Positions 7,750 through 15,125 of a stretch of DNA of 20,144 bases are shown here, in pieces (the first letter of the stretch is position 1; each line of letters opens with the position of its first letter). Below the pieces are notes generated by a model. The model saw only the letters and a program-made list of their open reading frames with translations. It was not told the origin of the DNA and searched no databases. The stretch lies in the IMG/VR virus record IMGVR_UViG_3300008263_000038, positions 1 to 20,144 of that record; one strand, written 5' to 3'. The translations under genes were made by a program, and so were the position numbers. The DNA comes from a virus.

Positions 7750-8153
7750 GCCTGGAAGGCCGCATTGCCATCGACGTGGCGTTTTCCGACTCAACGGCCA
7801 GCACCGGCACGCAGTCGCTCAAGCGGCTCGTGCTGACCAGCACCGACGCGTACACGAGCGGCAAGGTGGCCCTGGTGGCCGGAACCTGCGGTACGGCTGC
7901 CGTGGCGATTGCCGTGGCTCCCAGCACGTACAAGGACTCCAGCGGTGCGGCTGTGTCGTTTGCCACTGTGACGCGGTTTGCGTTCGCCGCCTCGACTGCG
8001 GCGGTGTGCAGCGAGGCGGCTGGGGCGGGCGTTGCCATTTCGGGCGGCAGCCGGGTGGCGGTGAGCGATTCCCGCAACGGCGGCACGTCGGGCTTCAACG
8101 TCTCGGCCTACTCGGGAACGGCGTCCTACAGCCTCGTCATCTACGGGACGTGA
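7746..8153 (+). CDS. Small Ser/Ala/Thr-rich protein, likely virion-associated
   Basis: A 135-residue protein, not recognised. It is rich in Ala, Ser, Thr, Val and Gly, with alternating hydrophobic stretches suggesting a beta-sandwich, and has no enzymatic motif. ATG 7746 forms an ATGA overlap with the connector stop; an in-frame GTG at 7731 is a weaker alternative. It lies between the connector and the head-closure gene. Its style resembles the protein downstream of the capsid gene (5610-6071), but no alignable repeat was seen. A minor structural or decoration role is inferred only from context. Confidence 0.6.
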   Translation: MSLEGRIAIDVAFSDSTASTGTQSLKRLVLTSTDAYTSGKVALVAGTCGTAAVAIAVAPSTYKDSSGAAVSFATVTRFAFAASTAAVCSEAAGAGVAISGGSRVAVSDSRNGGTSGFNVSAYSGTASYSLVIYGT

Positions 8154-8156
8154 CGC

Positions 8157-8477
8157 ATGCTCAAGTCGGGTTTGATGGACACGCTCGCCACGGTGCAGAC
8201 GCCGACGGACTCCACCAATTCCATCGGCGAGCCGGAACTGGCGTGGAGCACGTTTGCGACGCGGTGGATTGCGATTCTGCCGCTGTCGGGCAACGAGCAA
8301 ATCAGTGCCATGGCGAACGAGGGCAGCGTCACGCATCGCGTGCGGATGCGGTACACGGACGGGCTGAAGCCGAAGATGCGGATCCAAGCCGACGGGCGGC
8401 AGTTTGAAATCATGTCGGTGATGGAACGGGGCCGCCGCGAGGAACACGAGCTCATGGTGTCGGAGGTCATCGACTGA
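8157..8477 (+). CDS. Head closure / head-tail adaptor protein (SPP1 gp16-like)
   Basis: A 106-residue protein with the pattern of the Phage_H_T_join family (PF05521; SPP1 gp16, HK97 gp7 class). It has a start with TLATVQTPTD, an extended middle WSTFATRWIAILPLSGNEQ, then HRVRMRYTDGLKPKMRIQ and a C-terminal QFEIMSVMERGRREEHELMV. It would form the ring that closes the head after packaging and receives the tail. ATG 8157 begins three bases after the preceding stop and the stop overlaps the next start (TGATG), indicating coupled translation. Confidence 0.85.
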   Translation: MLKSGLMDTLATVQTPTDSTNSIGEPELAWSTFATRWIAILPLSGNEQISAMANEGSVTHRVRMRYTDGLKPKMRIQADGRQFEIMSVMERGRREEHELMVSEVID

Positions 8478-9067
8478 TGGCTGACGTTGTCATGACGGTG
8501 GAAGGCGTCGAGCGAATCCTGGCGGGCTTCTCCCGGTTGTCTCGCGGTGTGCAGCGGAAGTACCTCGGGGCGTCCGTGCGGGCAGTCGTGAAGGCGGCCG
8601 TGCCCCAGGTGAAAGCTCTGACGCCGCGTGGTCCGACGGGCAACCTGCGGCGGTCGGTCGGGCTGAAGCTGGAGAAAAAGAAGAGGAACACCACCGTCAC
8701 CGGCATCGTGGGTTATCGGTCCTCGAACGGCGGCAACCGCAACGAGCTCGGTTTTCACGCGTGGTGGGTGGAGAACGGCACCCGTGACCGATACCCGCAA
8801 GGCAAGGCACTGAGCGTGCCGCTGCGGCTGGCTGCGAAATACCCGTACATGAAGGGCCAGGCGTCGCTCATTGGCGGCCCTGACGGCGGGGCCATCTTCT
8901 TCAAGAGCGTGCGGGGCTACACCGGAAGCGACAAGTTCCGCCAGTGGTCCGATGCCAACTTGCCACGCATGAAGCAGGAACTGGTCGGCAAGCTTGAGCA
9001 GAACCTCGGGGCCGCCATCGCTGAAGAAGAGCGGCGGATGATTCGCAAGATTCACGGTGGCAAGTAA
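8477..9067 (+). CDS. HK97 gp10-like tail completion protein
   Basis: A 196-residue protein of the HK97 gp10 family (PF04883), thought to act at tail completion and head-tail joining. Visible signatures are an N-terminal VEGVERILAGFSRLSRGVQR helix, VVKAAVPQVKALTPRGPTGN followed by LRRSVGLK, and the conserved HAWWVENGTRDRYP segment around residues 95-108. The C-terminus is longer than minimal gp10 proteins, ending in a basic helix. The start overlaps the preceding stop by one base and its stop overlaps the next start by one base. Confidence 0.85.
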   Translation: MADVVMTVEGVERILAGFSRLSRGVQRKYLGASVRAVVKAAVPQVKALTPRGPTGNLRRSVGLKLEKKKRNTTVTGIVGYRSSNGGNRNELGFHAWWVENGTRDRYPQGKALSVPLRLAAKYPYMKGQASLIGGPDGGAIFFKSVRGYTGSDKFRQWSDANLPRMKQELVGKLEQNLGAAIAEEERRMIRKIHGGK

Positions 9068-9480
9068 TGCCGACTTTCACGCTCATTGACGAATCCCTTG
9101 TGCAGCTGCTGTCGGCAGACGCCGACATTGCCTTGACTGTCGGAGGCCGCATCTACGCCGTACAGGCTCCGCAGGGAACGACGCTGCCGTGCATCGTCTA
9201 CCAACGGGAAAGCCTCGGCCGTGGGCCGTACATGCACATGCAGGGCATGACGGGAATTACCCGCGTGACGTTCACGGTTTCGGCTGTTGGCGAGTCGCTG
9301 TTGGAGGTGCGAAACCTCGCGCGAGCCATTCGGACAGCCCTACAATTCAAGAGGACGGAGGCTATTCGGCTCGCCGTGGTCAAGGACGACGACGATGCCC
9401 AGGAGCCGCCCGCCAACGGCGAGCAATTGCCGATTTATCGCACGGATGTTTCGGTGGAAATCACGTACACGGAGAGTTGA
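9067..9480 (+). CDS. Tail completion/terminator-like protein (DUF3168)
   Basis: A 137-residue protein matching the DUF3168 (gp17/gpU-like) family, the ring that ends tail polymerisation and contacts the head. Family-typical segments are LVQLLSADADIALTVGGRIY (about 11-30), QGTTLPCIVYQRES (about 36-49), a TRVTFTVSAVGESLLEVRNL strand-helix unit, and a C-terminal PIYRTDVSVEITY strand. ATG 9067 overlaps the previous stop (TAATG). It lies exactly where expected, between the gp10-like and tail-tube genes. Confidence 0.85.
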   Translation: MPTFTLIDESLVQLLSADADIALTVGGRIYAVQAPQGTTLPCIVYQRESLGRGPYMHMQGMTGITRVTFTVSAVGESLLEVRNLARAIRTALQFKRTEAIRLAVVKDDDDAQEPPANGEQLPIYRTDVSVEITYTES

Positions 9481-9483
9481 CGC

Positions 9484-9885
9484 ATGGCTGCTGACATCGG
9501 ACAGGGCACGTATGTTTCGTTCGGTACGGCCGTGCACACGGCGACCGGCTACAAGATCACCGGCGTGAACCACGGCGGTATCTCTCGTGCGGTGGCCGAG
9601 GCTACGCACATGACGAGCTCAGCGAAGGAGTTCGTGGCCAGTGCCATCTACGACCCCGGCGAGTTGTCGGTCGAGGTGCTGTTCGACCCGTCCATCAAGC
9701 CAACGGGCGACCTGGCGAACGTCGCCACCAATCAGGTCGTGACTGTGTACTGGGCCAACGGCGGAACCGCCGTGGCGCAGTGGACGGCGTTCGGCTTTGC
9801 CACCGGCTTCGAGGCTGGCGCCCAGATGGAAGACATGATGAGCGGCACGCTCACCATCAAGCTCTCGGGCACGCTGCCGAGCTAG
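9484..9885 (+). CDS. Major tail (tube) protein
   Basis: A 133-residue protein that would stack as hexamers to form the tail tube. It is short and beta-rich: GQGTYVSFGTAVHTATGYK at the N-terminus, an ELSVEVLFDPS strand in the middle and GTLTIKLSGTLPS at the C-terminus, the usual pattern of small siphovirus tube proteins. It has no extra immunoglobulin-like C-terminal domain as lambda gpV has. It sits immediately before the chaperone pair and tape measure, the invariant order of long-tailed phages. Confidence 0.85.
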   Translation: MAADIGQGTYVSFGTAVHTATGYKITGVNHGGISRAVAEATHMTSSAKEFVASAIYDPGELSVEVLFDPSIKPTGDLANVATNQVVTVYWANGGTAVAQWTAFGFATGFEAGAQMEDMMSGTLTIKLSGTLPS

Positions 9886-9903
9886 TGCTGACAGGAGGCG
9901 CGG

Positions 9904-10257
9904 ATGGCTCTGACCCGTGAGCAGATTAAGGCCAAGCGGGGCGTGCGGCCCCGTGTCGCCGTCGAGGTGCCGGAACTGGGCACGGTCTACGTCGCCAAGT
10001 TCTCGGCGAAAGACCGCGACCGGTTTGAGCAGATGGTGACGGGCGGACGCGTCGGCGGCAACGTCAACCTCGACAACGTGCGGGCCCGATTCGTGGCCAT
10101 GGTGTGCGTCAACGAAGACGGCACGCGGATGTTCGAAGACGGCGACGCCGAATGGATTGGCGAGCTCGACACGGACATTGTGCAGACCATCGTGGACGCT
10201 GGGTTCAAGCTGAACGGTATCGGCGTCAATGCAGTGGAGGAGGCGGCGGGAAAATAG
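9904..10257 (+). CDS. Tail assembly chaperone, short form (gpG-like)
   Basis: A 117-residue protein in the position of lambda gpG. It binds tape measure and tube subunits during tail assembly and is absent from the finished virion in studied phages. ATG 9904 has AGGAGG (9893-9898). Sequence features are a basic N-terminus (REQIKAKRGVRPR), a beta segment VYVAKFSAKDRDRFEQM and an acidic helical end. The last codons GCG GGA AAA TAG place a slippery heptamer directly at the stop, so a fraction of ribosomes should continue into the next frame and make a 221-residue gpGT-like fusion. Confidence 0.85.
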   Translation: MALTREQIKAKRGVRPRVAVEVPELGTVYVAKFSAKDRDRFEQMVTGGRVGGNVNLDNVRARFVAMVCVNEDGTRMFEDGDAEWIGELDTDIVQTIVDAGFKLNGIGVNAVEEAAGK

Positions 10258-10291
10258 AAAGCCGGCCGGTGCTGCTGTTCCTGTACCGGCT
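10236..10291 (+). promoter_or_regulatory. Programmed -1 ribosomal frameshift site of the chaperone pair
   Basis: The heptamer G_GGA_AAA lies at 10248-10254, in the correct X_XXY_YYZ phase relative to the upstream frame, and the 0-frame stop TAG follows at once (10255-10257). Two stimulatory elements are visible. A Shine-Dalgarno-like GGAGGAGG at 10236-10243 is just upstream. A downstream stem can form as AGCCGG (10260-10265) with CCGGCT (10286-10291), or alternatively GCCGGT (10265-10270) with ACCGGC (10285-10290), starting 5-10 bases after the heptamer. Lambda uses the related GGGAAAG at the same locus. Confidence 0.88.
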
Positions 10292-10568
10292 GGCGTTGAA
10301 GCTGGGAACGTGGAACGTCGAGGGTCCAGGCGGACTCGCGGAGGTGATGCCGGTAGACCAGCTGTACGGATGGATGGGGTACTACCTCATTGAGCCGTGG
10401 GGCGACGAGTGGCTGCGGGACGCAGTCGCACATTGCCAGCGGTACAACGCCAACCGAGGAAAGAACAAGCCGCCGAAGAAGCCCGAGGACTTCATGCCGG
10501 TGCCGAAGCGAGCCCAGACGCCAGACCAGATCCTCGCCACGTTGAACGCAATCCCACGCCCACAGTGA
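10254..10568 (+). CDS. Frameshift extension of the tail assembly chaperone (gpGT-like T domain)
   Basis: This frame encodes 104 residues after the slip (IESRPVLLFLYRLALKLGTW..., ending TLNAIPRPQ). It has no ATG or good ribosome-binding site of its own; an in-frame GTG at 10269 is a weak alternative start. Joined to the upstream 117 residues it gives a 221-residue product, matching the gpG/gpGT arrangement of siphoviruses, where the long form recruits the tape measure through its T domain. It has a helical hydrophobic start, a Trp-rich middle (GWMGYYLIEPWGDEWL) and a basic KNKPPKKPEDF segment. The region ends four bases before the tape-measure start. Confidence 0.86.
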   Translation: MESRPVLLFLYRLALKLGTWNVEGPGGLAEVMPVDQLYGWMGYYLIEPWGDEWLRDAVAHCQRYNANRGKNKPPKKPEDFMPVPKRAQTPDQILATLNAIPRPQ

Positions 10569-10572
10569 TGCC

Positions 10573-12042
10573 ATGGCCAAGAACTTCGGACGCGTCAACG
10601 TCAGCGTCACGGCCAGCACTGGCGGGCTGACGGCGGGGCTGGCTCGAGCGAGCAAGCAGCTCAAGGGCTTTCAGTCTGGCGTCAGCGGCATGTCGGCGTT
10701 GGGTGGTGCCCTTGGGCAGATTTCTCCCATGCTGCTGCCGGTAGTGGGTGGGTTTGCCACGCTGGCGGGGGCAATTGCCGCCCTCGCGTCTGCGACGCGT
10801 GCGGCCGAGGCGTTGCACAATCTGTCGCAAGAGTTGGGCGTGGCTACTGGCGACCTGCAGGTGATGCAGCAAGTAGCTGCCGAAACGGGCGTCAGTCAGG
10901 AGGCGTTGACTGCTGGGCTGCGGCGTACGTCTCGTATGGTCGGCGAGTTGGCACAAGGGTCAAAGCCGGCCGAGAAGGCGTTTGCCCAGTTGGGCCTGAC
11001 GATGCAAGACATGGCTGGGCTGTCCACGGCCCAGCAGTTCGCGTTAATTTCGCAGCGCATCGCCGCCCTGCCGCCGCAGATGCAGGCTGCCGCCGCCATC
11101 GACATCTTCGGTCGTAGTGGGCAAGGGCTGCTGAACTTCATCCGCTCGGGCGCAGACGGCATCGGGGAGATGGACACGCTGCTGACCAATCTCGGCGTGA
11201 AGATGAGCGGTCCGCAAGTCGCAGCCATCGAAGCCATGGGCGACGCAATTGGCCGCCTGGCGTTGCCGATGCAGGGCTTCGTCAATCAGTTCCTGGCCAA
11301 CCTTGCCCCTGCCATCACCACGGTATCCAACCTCATCGTGGAGTTCTTCGCTAAGAACACGGCCGGCTGGACAGTGGCGAAGACGCTTGCCGACGGCTTG
11401 GTGTTTTCTATCCGCATGGTGGTCGGTGCCGTCACGCTGCTCACTGGCATCTTCCAGGTCTTCATGGCTCTTGGCTCGCAGATTGGCCAGATGTTCAGTG
11501 AGGTGTTCTCGCTCATCTTGTCTGGCGTTTCTCGCGTGATGAAGTCAATGGCCGCCTTGGCCGACGCGGCCGGATTTGATGGCCTGGCCGACAGCCTGGC
11601 GGAAGGCAGCCGTGGTGCCCGCGCGATGGCACGCGGTGCCTCCGAGATGGGGCAGATGTACGGCGAAGAGGCCGCCAATAGTTTTGCCGCCGGCGTGCAG
11701 AATATCAGGAACCCGTTTGCAGCGTTTGATGCGGGATTCGCTCAAGCGCAGGCTGATGCTCAGGCTGCCAGTGCAGCCCAGGCAGGCAGTGCCGCCGGCC
11801 AGAGTATCGGCTCTGCCATCAAAGCCGCATCCTCCGAGCTTCGCGCCCTGGTGGTCGGCTCGTCAGAGGGCGAGTCGTTTCGCAACTCCCTGGCCCGTGG
11901 CGGCGACCCGCGACTTGCGGGCGGCGACGCCGCGAAGGCGACCGCCGACAACACCGAGCGAACCGCCGACGGCGTCGAGGATGTGGCCGCCGCCGTCCGC
12001 GAAATCCCCGGCTTCGGCCAAGCACAGATTGCGATGGTGTAG
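10573..12042 (+). CDS. Tail tape measure protein (short)
   Basis: A 489-residue, Ala/Gly/Ser-rich helical protein that would set tail length and is ejected with the DNA. The N-terminus NVSVTASTGGLTAGLARASKQLKG resembles the TP901-type tape-measure start (quoted in parts; residues 9-32). Two hydrophobic segments are seen at about 52-75 and 279-302, and long heptad-like helical regions lie between and after them. It follows the frameshifting chaperone pair. At about 0.15 nm per residue (the established ruler relation) it predicts a tail of only about 70 nm. No lysozyme or peptidase domain was recognised. Confidence 0.87.
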   Translation: MAKNFGRVNVSVTASTGGLTAGLARASKQLKGFQSGVSGMSALGGALGQISPMLLPVVGGFATLAGAIAALASATRAAEALHNLSQELGVATGDLQVMQQVAAETGVSQEALTAGLRRTSRMVGELAQGSKPAEKAFAQLGLTMQDMAGLSTAQQFALISQRIAALPPQMQAAAAIDIFGRSGQGLLNFIRSGADGIGEMDTLLTNLGVKMSGPQVAAIEAMGDAIGRLALPMQGFVNQFLANLAPAITTVSNLIVEFFAKNTAGWTVAKTLADGLVFSIRMVVGAVTLLTGIFQVFMALGSQIGQMFSEVFSLILSGVSRVMKSMAALADAAGFDGLADSLAEGSRGARAMARGASEMGQMYGEEAANSFAAGVQNIRNPFAAFDAGFAQAQADAQAASAAQAGSAAGQSIGSAIKAASSELRALVVGSSEGESFRNSLARGGDPRLAGGDAAKATADNTERTADGVEDVAAAVREIPGFGQAQIAMV

Positions 12043-12045
12043 CCG

Positions 12046-12960
12046 ATGGCCATTCGCACGGTTCGGCAACTGCGGTCGTTTGAGTTTTCGGAAACCAAAT
12101 CCGAGAAGGGCTCAATTCAATACGCGGGCTCGGTTGAGCTGCTCATTATCTGCACCTCGGCCCCAGACTTCGGTGCCATCAAGAACGACACCAACACTTG
12201 GCCGGAGTTCTTCAATCGCGCGATTCCGCAGATCAACGACTTTGAGCCGGTCGGCGGCATTGACTTCTATGTCACCGGCCGAGACTTTTCGTACTACGAC
12301 GATGAAAACGAGTTCTGCGTCAAATGCACTGTGAAGTATGACGCGAAGCCGGTTGACATCGACAATGACAAGGAAGACGAGCCGAACGACGAAGAACTGA
12401 CGTGGCTGAAGATTTCTCTGCAGTCGCTGCAGGAGCGTCGCCCGGCAAGCGAGTCAAACCAAGATGACCCGAACGAGCCAATCAAGCCGCCGCTGAACTC
12501 AGCTGGCGACCCGGTCGACGGGCTCGAGGAAGACACTGCCCTACTGCGACTGACGTACACCAACACGAACGTCCAGGCACCTGACTTTCCGCTGCTGTTC
12601 ACGTACCTCAATACCTGCAATCAGACGGCTTTCCTGGGTGCCGACCCGTACAAGCTTCGTGTCACCGGATACGGTGCGGAGTTTGACCAGAAAAATCAGG
12701 TCTGGAGTGTTTCGGTTGAGTGGACATACAACCCAGCGGACTGGAAGATCCGCTACTACGACGTGGGTTACAACGAAGTTGTCAGCGGTTATCGGATGGC
12801 CGTGCTTGATAAGTCAGGGAACCCCGTGTCAAAGCCGGTGGCGTTGAACCCCGACGGTTCCGCCAAGGATGTCGGGGAAGAACCCGATGTGCTGTCAATC
12901 AAGCCGTATGACGAGAAAGACCACACCACCATGCTTCGCAGCTGTGGGCTGCTGCCGTAG
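12046..12960 (+). CDS. Unknown protein in the distal-tail position
   Basis: A 304-residue protein I cannot assign. It is acidic, with a low-complexity Asp/Glu/Asn stretch (about 103-118, DIDNDKEDEPNDEE) and a Pro/Asn-rich hinge (about 138-152), flanked by beta-rich N- and C-terminal halves (for example WSVSVEWTYNPADWKIRYYD). No signal peptide or membrane segment is visible. It starts three bases after the tape-measure stop, where long-tailed phages encode the distal tail protein, so a tail-tip hub role is plausible but unproven. Six cysteines are scattered along the chain. Confidence 0.75.
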   Translation: MAIRTVRQLRSFEFSETKSEKGSIQYAGSVELLIICTSAPDFGAIKNDTNTWPEFFNRAIPQINDFEPVGGIDFYVTGRDFSYYDDENEFCVKCTVKYDAKPVDIDNDKEDEPNDEELTWLKISLQSLQERRPASESNQDDPNEPIKPPLNSAGDPVDGLEEDTALLRLTYTNTNVQAPDFPLLFTYLNTCNQTAFLGADPYKLRVTGYGAEFDQKNQVWSVSVEWTYNPADWKIRYYDVGYNEVVSGYRMAVLDKSGNPVSKPVALNPDGSAKDVGEEPDVLSIKPYDEKDHTTMLRSCGLLP

Positions 12961-12969
12961 GAGAAAACG

Positions 12970-13350
12970 ATGGCCAACGAAGTTTCTGTATCGCTGACTG
13001 TTGCTGTGGCAAATGGCAACCACAATGAGACATTTCAGGCCAGTGGCCTGCGGTTCAGCCAGGCGGCCCAGGGTGTCCACGCCCAGATCGTGAACGTCAC
13101 GACCAATGTTTCAACGCTGAGCATCGGCGCCATTACGGCGGCTGGCTACGCCGGGTTTCGTAATCTCTCGACGGCCACTAGCGGCACGGCGTACGTGGCC
13201 ATCGGCTCGTACGACGGCACGAACATTCAAGAGTTCTGCAAGCTCGCACGCGGTGCCGCAGCCGTTGTGCCGCTCGTGCCGACCGTCACGCTCGCAGCCA
13301 AGGGCTACGGCACCACCGGAAAGATTCGGTACGTCGTGTTTCAGGAGTGA
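12970..13350 (+). CDS. Small beta-rich tail-region protein, unknown
   Basis: A 126-residue protein, not recognised. The N-terminus ANEVSVSLTVAVANGNHNE and the rest (VNVTTNVSTLSIGAITAAG, TAYVAIGSYDGTNIQEF, TTGKIRYVVFQE) suggest a single beta-sandwich domain. ATG 12970 has a strong GGAG (12960-12963) that overlaps the preceding stop codon. Composition and size fit a virion surface or tail-tip component; the role is inferred from its place among tail genes. Confidence 0.7.
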   Translation: MANEVSVSLTVAVANGNHNETFQASGLRFSQAAQGVHAQIVNVTTNVSTLSIGAITAAGYAGFRNLSTATSGTAYVAIGSYDGTNIQEFCKLARGAAAVVPLVPTVTLAAKGYGTTGKIRYVVFQE

Positions 13351-13353
13351 CCC

Positions 13354-13848
13354 GTGGCCGACACCTTCGGGTTCTCACTGAATGACGCCAAGCGAATCGG
13401 CAAGGCTGTTCGGCTCATTGAGCGGGACGAGCCGCGCCAGTCGCTCGGCGGGCCGAATGACGCGGCTATCTCGCGTGGCGTTCGCCTGCTTATCGCCAAG
13501 CACGAAAGCACGGCCGGCTGGGCCAAGGAAACCACGGCCATCGTGACGGTCTACAACGGCGACCCTATCGCCTCTGCCGTGACGGTCGTGGCCCACAATC
13601 AGTTCCTGACGTTCTCGACCACGACGGCTTGTACGCAGCGGTGGGTGGCCCTGGGTCACAACGGCTGGGGCTGGTATGCCGTGAACCAAGAGCGGGTGTG
13701 TACTGCGACGTGCTCGATGGAGGTCGCGGGCGTGGATTTTTCTACGCTCCAAGGATACCAGCCGACCGCGACGCAAATGCTTGGCCACGCTGCAGGTTGC
13801 ATTCGGTGGTTTGATATTGCCACCTGTGCGACGGCGACATCGGCATGA
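13354..13848 (+). CDS. Unknown tail-region protein, 164 aa
   Basis: Not recognised. It starts at GTG 13354 with AGGAG (13343-13347) six bases away. The N-terminal ~45 residues are helical and charged (FSLNDAKRIGKAVRLIERDE). The rest is beta-rich with an aromatic patch VALGHNGWGWYAVNQ (about 98-112) and five cysteines concentrated in the second half. It has an ATGA overlap with the following cysteine-rich gene, so the two are probably made together. Possible tail-tip component. Confidence 0.7.
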   Translation: MADTFGFSLNDAKRIGKAVRLIERDEPRQSLGGPNDAAISRGVRLLIAKHESTAGWAKETTAIVTVYNGDPIASAVTVVAHNQFLTFSTTTACTQRWVALGHNGWGWYAVNQERVCTATCSMEVAGVDFSTLQGYQPTATQMLGHAAGCIRWFDIATCATATSA

Positions 13849-14537
13849 CGCTCATCACGTTTCAAGACGGCAGGCCCGTCATGCGTGACGGCAAAATCGG
13901 CACGGAGCAAGAGTGCTGCTGCTCTGCTCCCTGTACGTGCAACACATGCGAAGCACACATTTACGTGAACGGTGTCGAGCTGCCATTCACGCCGTTCACG
14001 GACTTTTTCGGCAATCCGACTTGCGACCCGTGCAGGCTGATTGATGCCAGCCCGAACTCCTACGCAGATATCCCATGCGCGGAAACGCCGCCGTGGGATC
14101 TTGCGGAGGCGTGCGAGGAGATTTTTGCAGGCTATCTCGATTGCGACGAGCCACAGCCTGACCCCGAGAATCCACTGCCGCGTTACGATGGATGCGTCAG
14201 CATTGAATGTGGCTACCGCGCTGCTGCGTGCTATTTGTGCGAGAACGACCAGCCTACGGTTCGCATTCACTACTTCGCTATTTACACGGTTAATTTTGCC
14301 ACATGCGAGGGCGGCACTGAGACTACGACCTTTGTGACGCGGTTCTGGTATCGCGACTACGCCCTGTCATCGCTCCCGCCGTGCGACGGGCCAGCCGTTA
14401 CGCTTGAGCAGGTTGGCGACGATGTTGACCTGTGGGATACGGACTGCGGCCAGACCGCCCCTGGATACGGCCAGGGCCAGATGTGCGGCTGCGACCTCAC
14501 GGCTTCCATCCTGTGCATCGGGCCGGACTTCCCATGA
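13845..14537 (+). CDS. Cysteine-rich protein (21 Cys in 230 aa), unknown
   Basis: Not recognised. I count 21 cysteines in 230 residues, with a dense N-terminal cluster ECCCSAPCTCNTCE (about 23-36) and others in CxxC or CxC form (CDPC, CYLC, CGC). There is no signal peptide or membrane segment. The N-terminal segment FQDGRPVMRDGKIGTEQECC looks like a short structured lead-in. Such density suggests several metal sites or a disulfide-hardened domain. It sits at the end of the tail module with ATGA overlaps on both sides, so it may be a tail-tip or adhesion protein; this is inference. Confidence 0.75.
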   Translation: MTLITFQDGRPVMRDGKIGTEQECCCSAPCTCNTCEAHIYVNGVELPFTPFTDFFGNPTCDPCRLIDASPNSYADIPCAETPPWDLAEACEEIFAGYLDCDEPQPDPENPLPRYDGCVSIECGYRAAACYLCENDQPTVRIHYFAIYTVNFATCEGGTETTTFVTRFWYRDYALSSLPPCDGPAVTLEQVGDDVDLWDTDCGQTAPGYGQGQMCGCDLTASILCIGPDFP

Positions 14538-14863
14538 TTACCGGGCGCCGCTCGTCGTTTGAGGCTCGCTGCCGCCAGCGTGGCTACACGCTCGACGAGG
14601 TGCGGCCGTGCATTCTCAGCGAAGACGGCGAAACCATCACGGTTGACGAGACGCACGCGGCTTACCCGCGTGCCCGCCCAGGCTTAGGCGACATGGTCGC
14701 CGCAGGACTTGCGTCTGTTGGTATCACCAAGGCAAGGGTTTCGGCGGTGCTCGGCCGCGACTGTGGCTGCGCCAAGCGGCAGCAGGCGTTGAACGAGCTC
14801 GGCAAACGTCTAGGGATTGGCGGCAATGCCGACGCAGGACCATCACTTCCGCCTCAACGGTGA
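14534..14863 (+). CDS. Unknown small basic protein with C-terminal CGC motif
   Basis: A 109-residue protein, not recognised. The start was set at ATG 14534, which forms an ATGA overlap with the stop of the cysteine-rich gene; the reading frame is open further upstream but that part is a shadow. The N-terminal half has FEARCRQRGYTLDEVRPC and the C-terminal half a short helix with DCGCAKRQQALNELGKRLGI. Four cysteines in two pairs could bind a metal. Translational coupling to the preceding gene suggests a shared task. Confidence 0.68.
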   Translation: MITGRRSSFEARCRQRGYTLDEVRPCILSEDGETITVDETHAAYPRARPGLGDMVAAGLASVGITKARVSAVLGRDCGCAKRQQALNELGKRLGIGGNADAGPSLPPQR

Positions 14864-15125
14864 CGAGCCGTGGCTGATCCGGTTCACCACGCTCAAGGGT
14901 GCGGCGTATGGCTACACGTTCAGCCAGAAGGCCAAGCATCCCCGCATCATCCTCGACGCTCGCATGCGTGGCCGGAAGAAGCTCGAGGTCATCGTGCACG
15001 AGCTGCTCCACGCTCTGAACCCGACGCAAAGCGAGGAACACGTCGAGCAGCAGGGCAAGGATATCGCACGCGTGCTGTGGACGCTTGGTTATAGGGAGGT
15101 GAGCGATGGCAAAGGCAACGACTAG
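14826..15125 (+). CDS. Small HExxH zincin-like metallopeptidase
   Basis: A 99-residue protein with a zincin signature: VIVHELLHAL (HELLH at 58-62) followed by EEHVE, where E70 or E71 could be the third zinc ligand. An upstream beta-strand (PRIILDARMRG) precedes the active-site helix, as in minimal zincins. Whether it cleaves peptides is unknown; phage genomes often carry such small SprT/WLM/IrrE-like proteins. ATG 14826 is preferred over TTG 14817 because AGGGA (14812-14816) has nine-base spacing to it. It overlaps the previous gene by 38 bases. Confidence 0.75.
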   Translation: MPTQDHHFRLNGDEPWLIRFTTLKGAAYGYTFSQKAKHPRIILDARMRGRKKLEVIVHELLHALNPTQSEEHVEQQGKDIARVLWTLGYREVSDGKGND

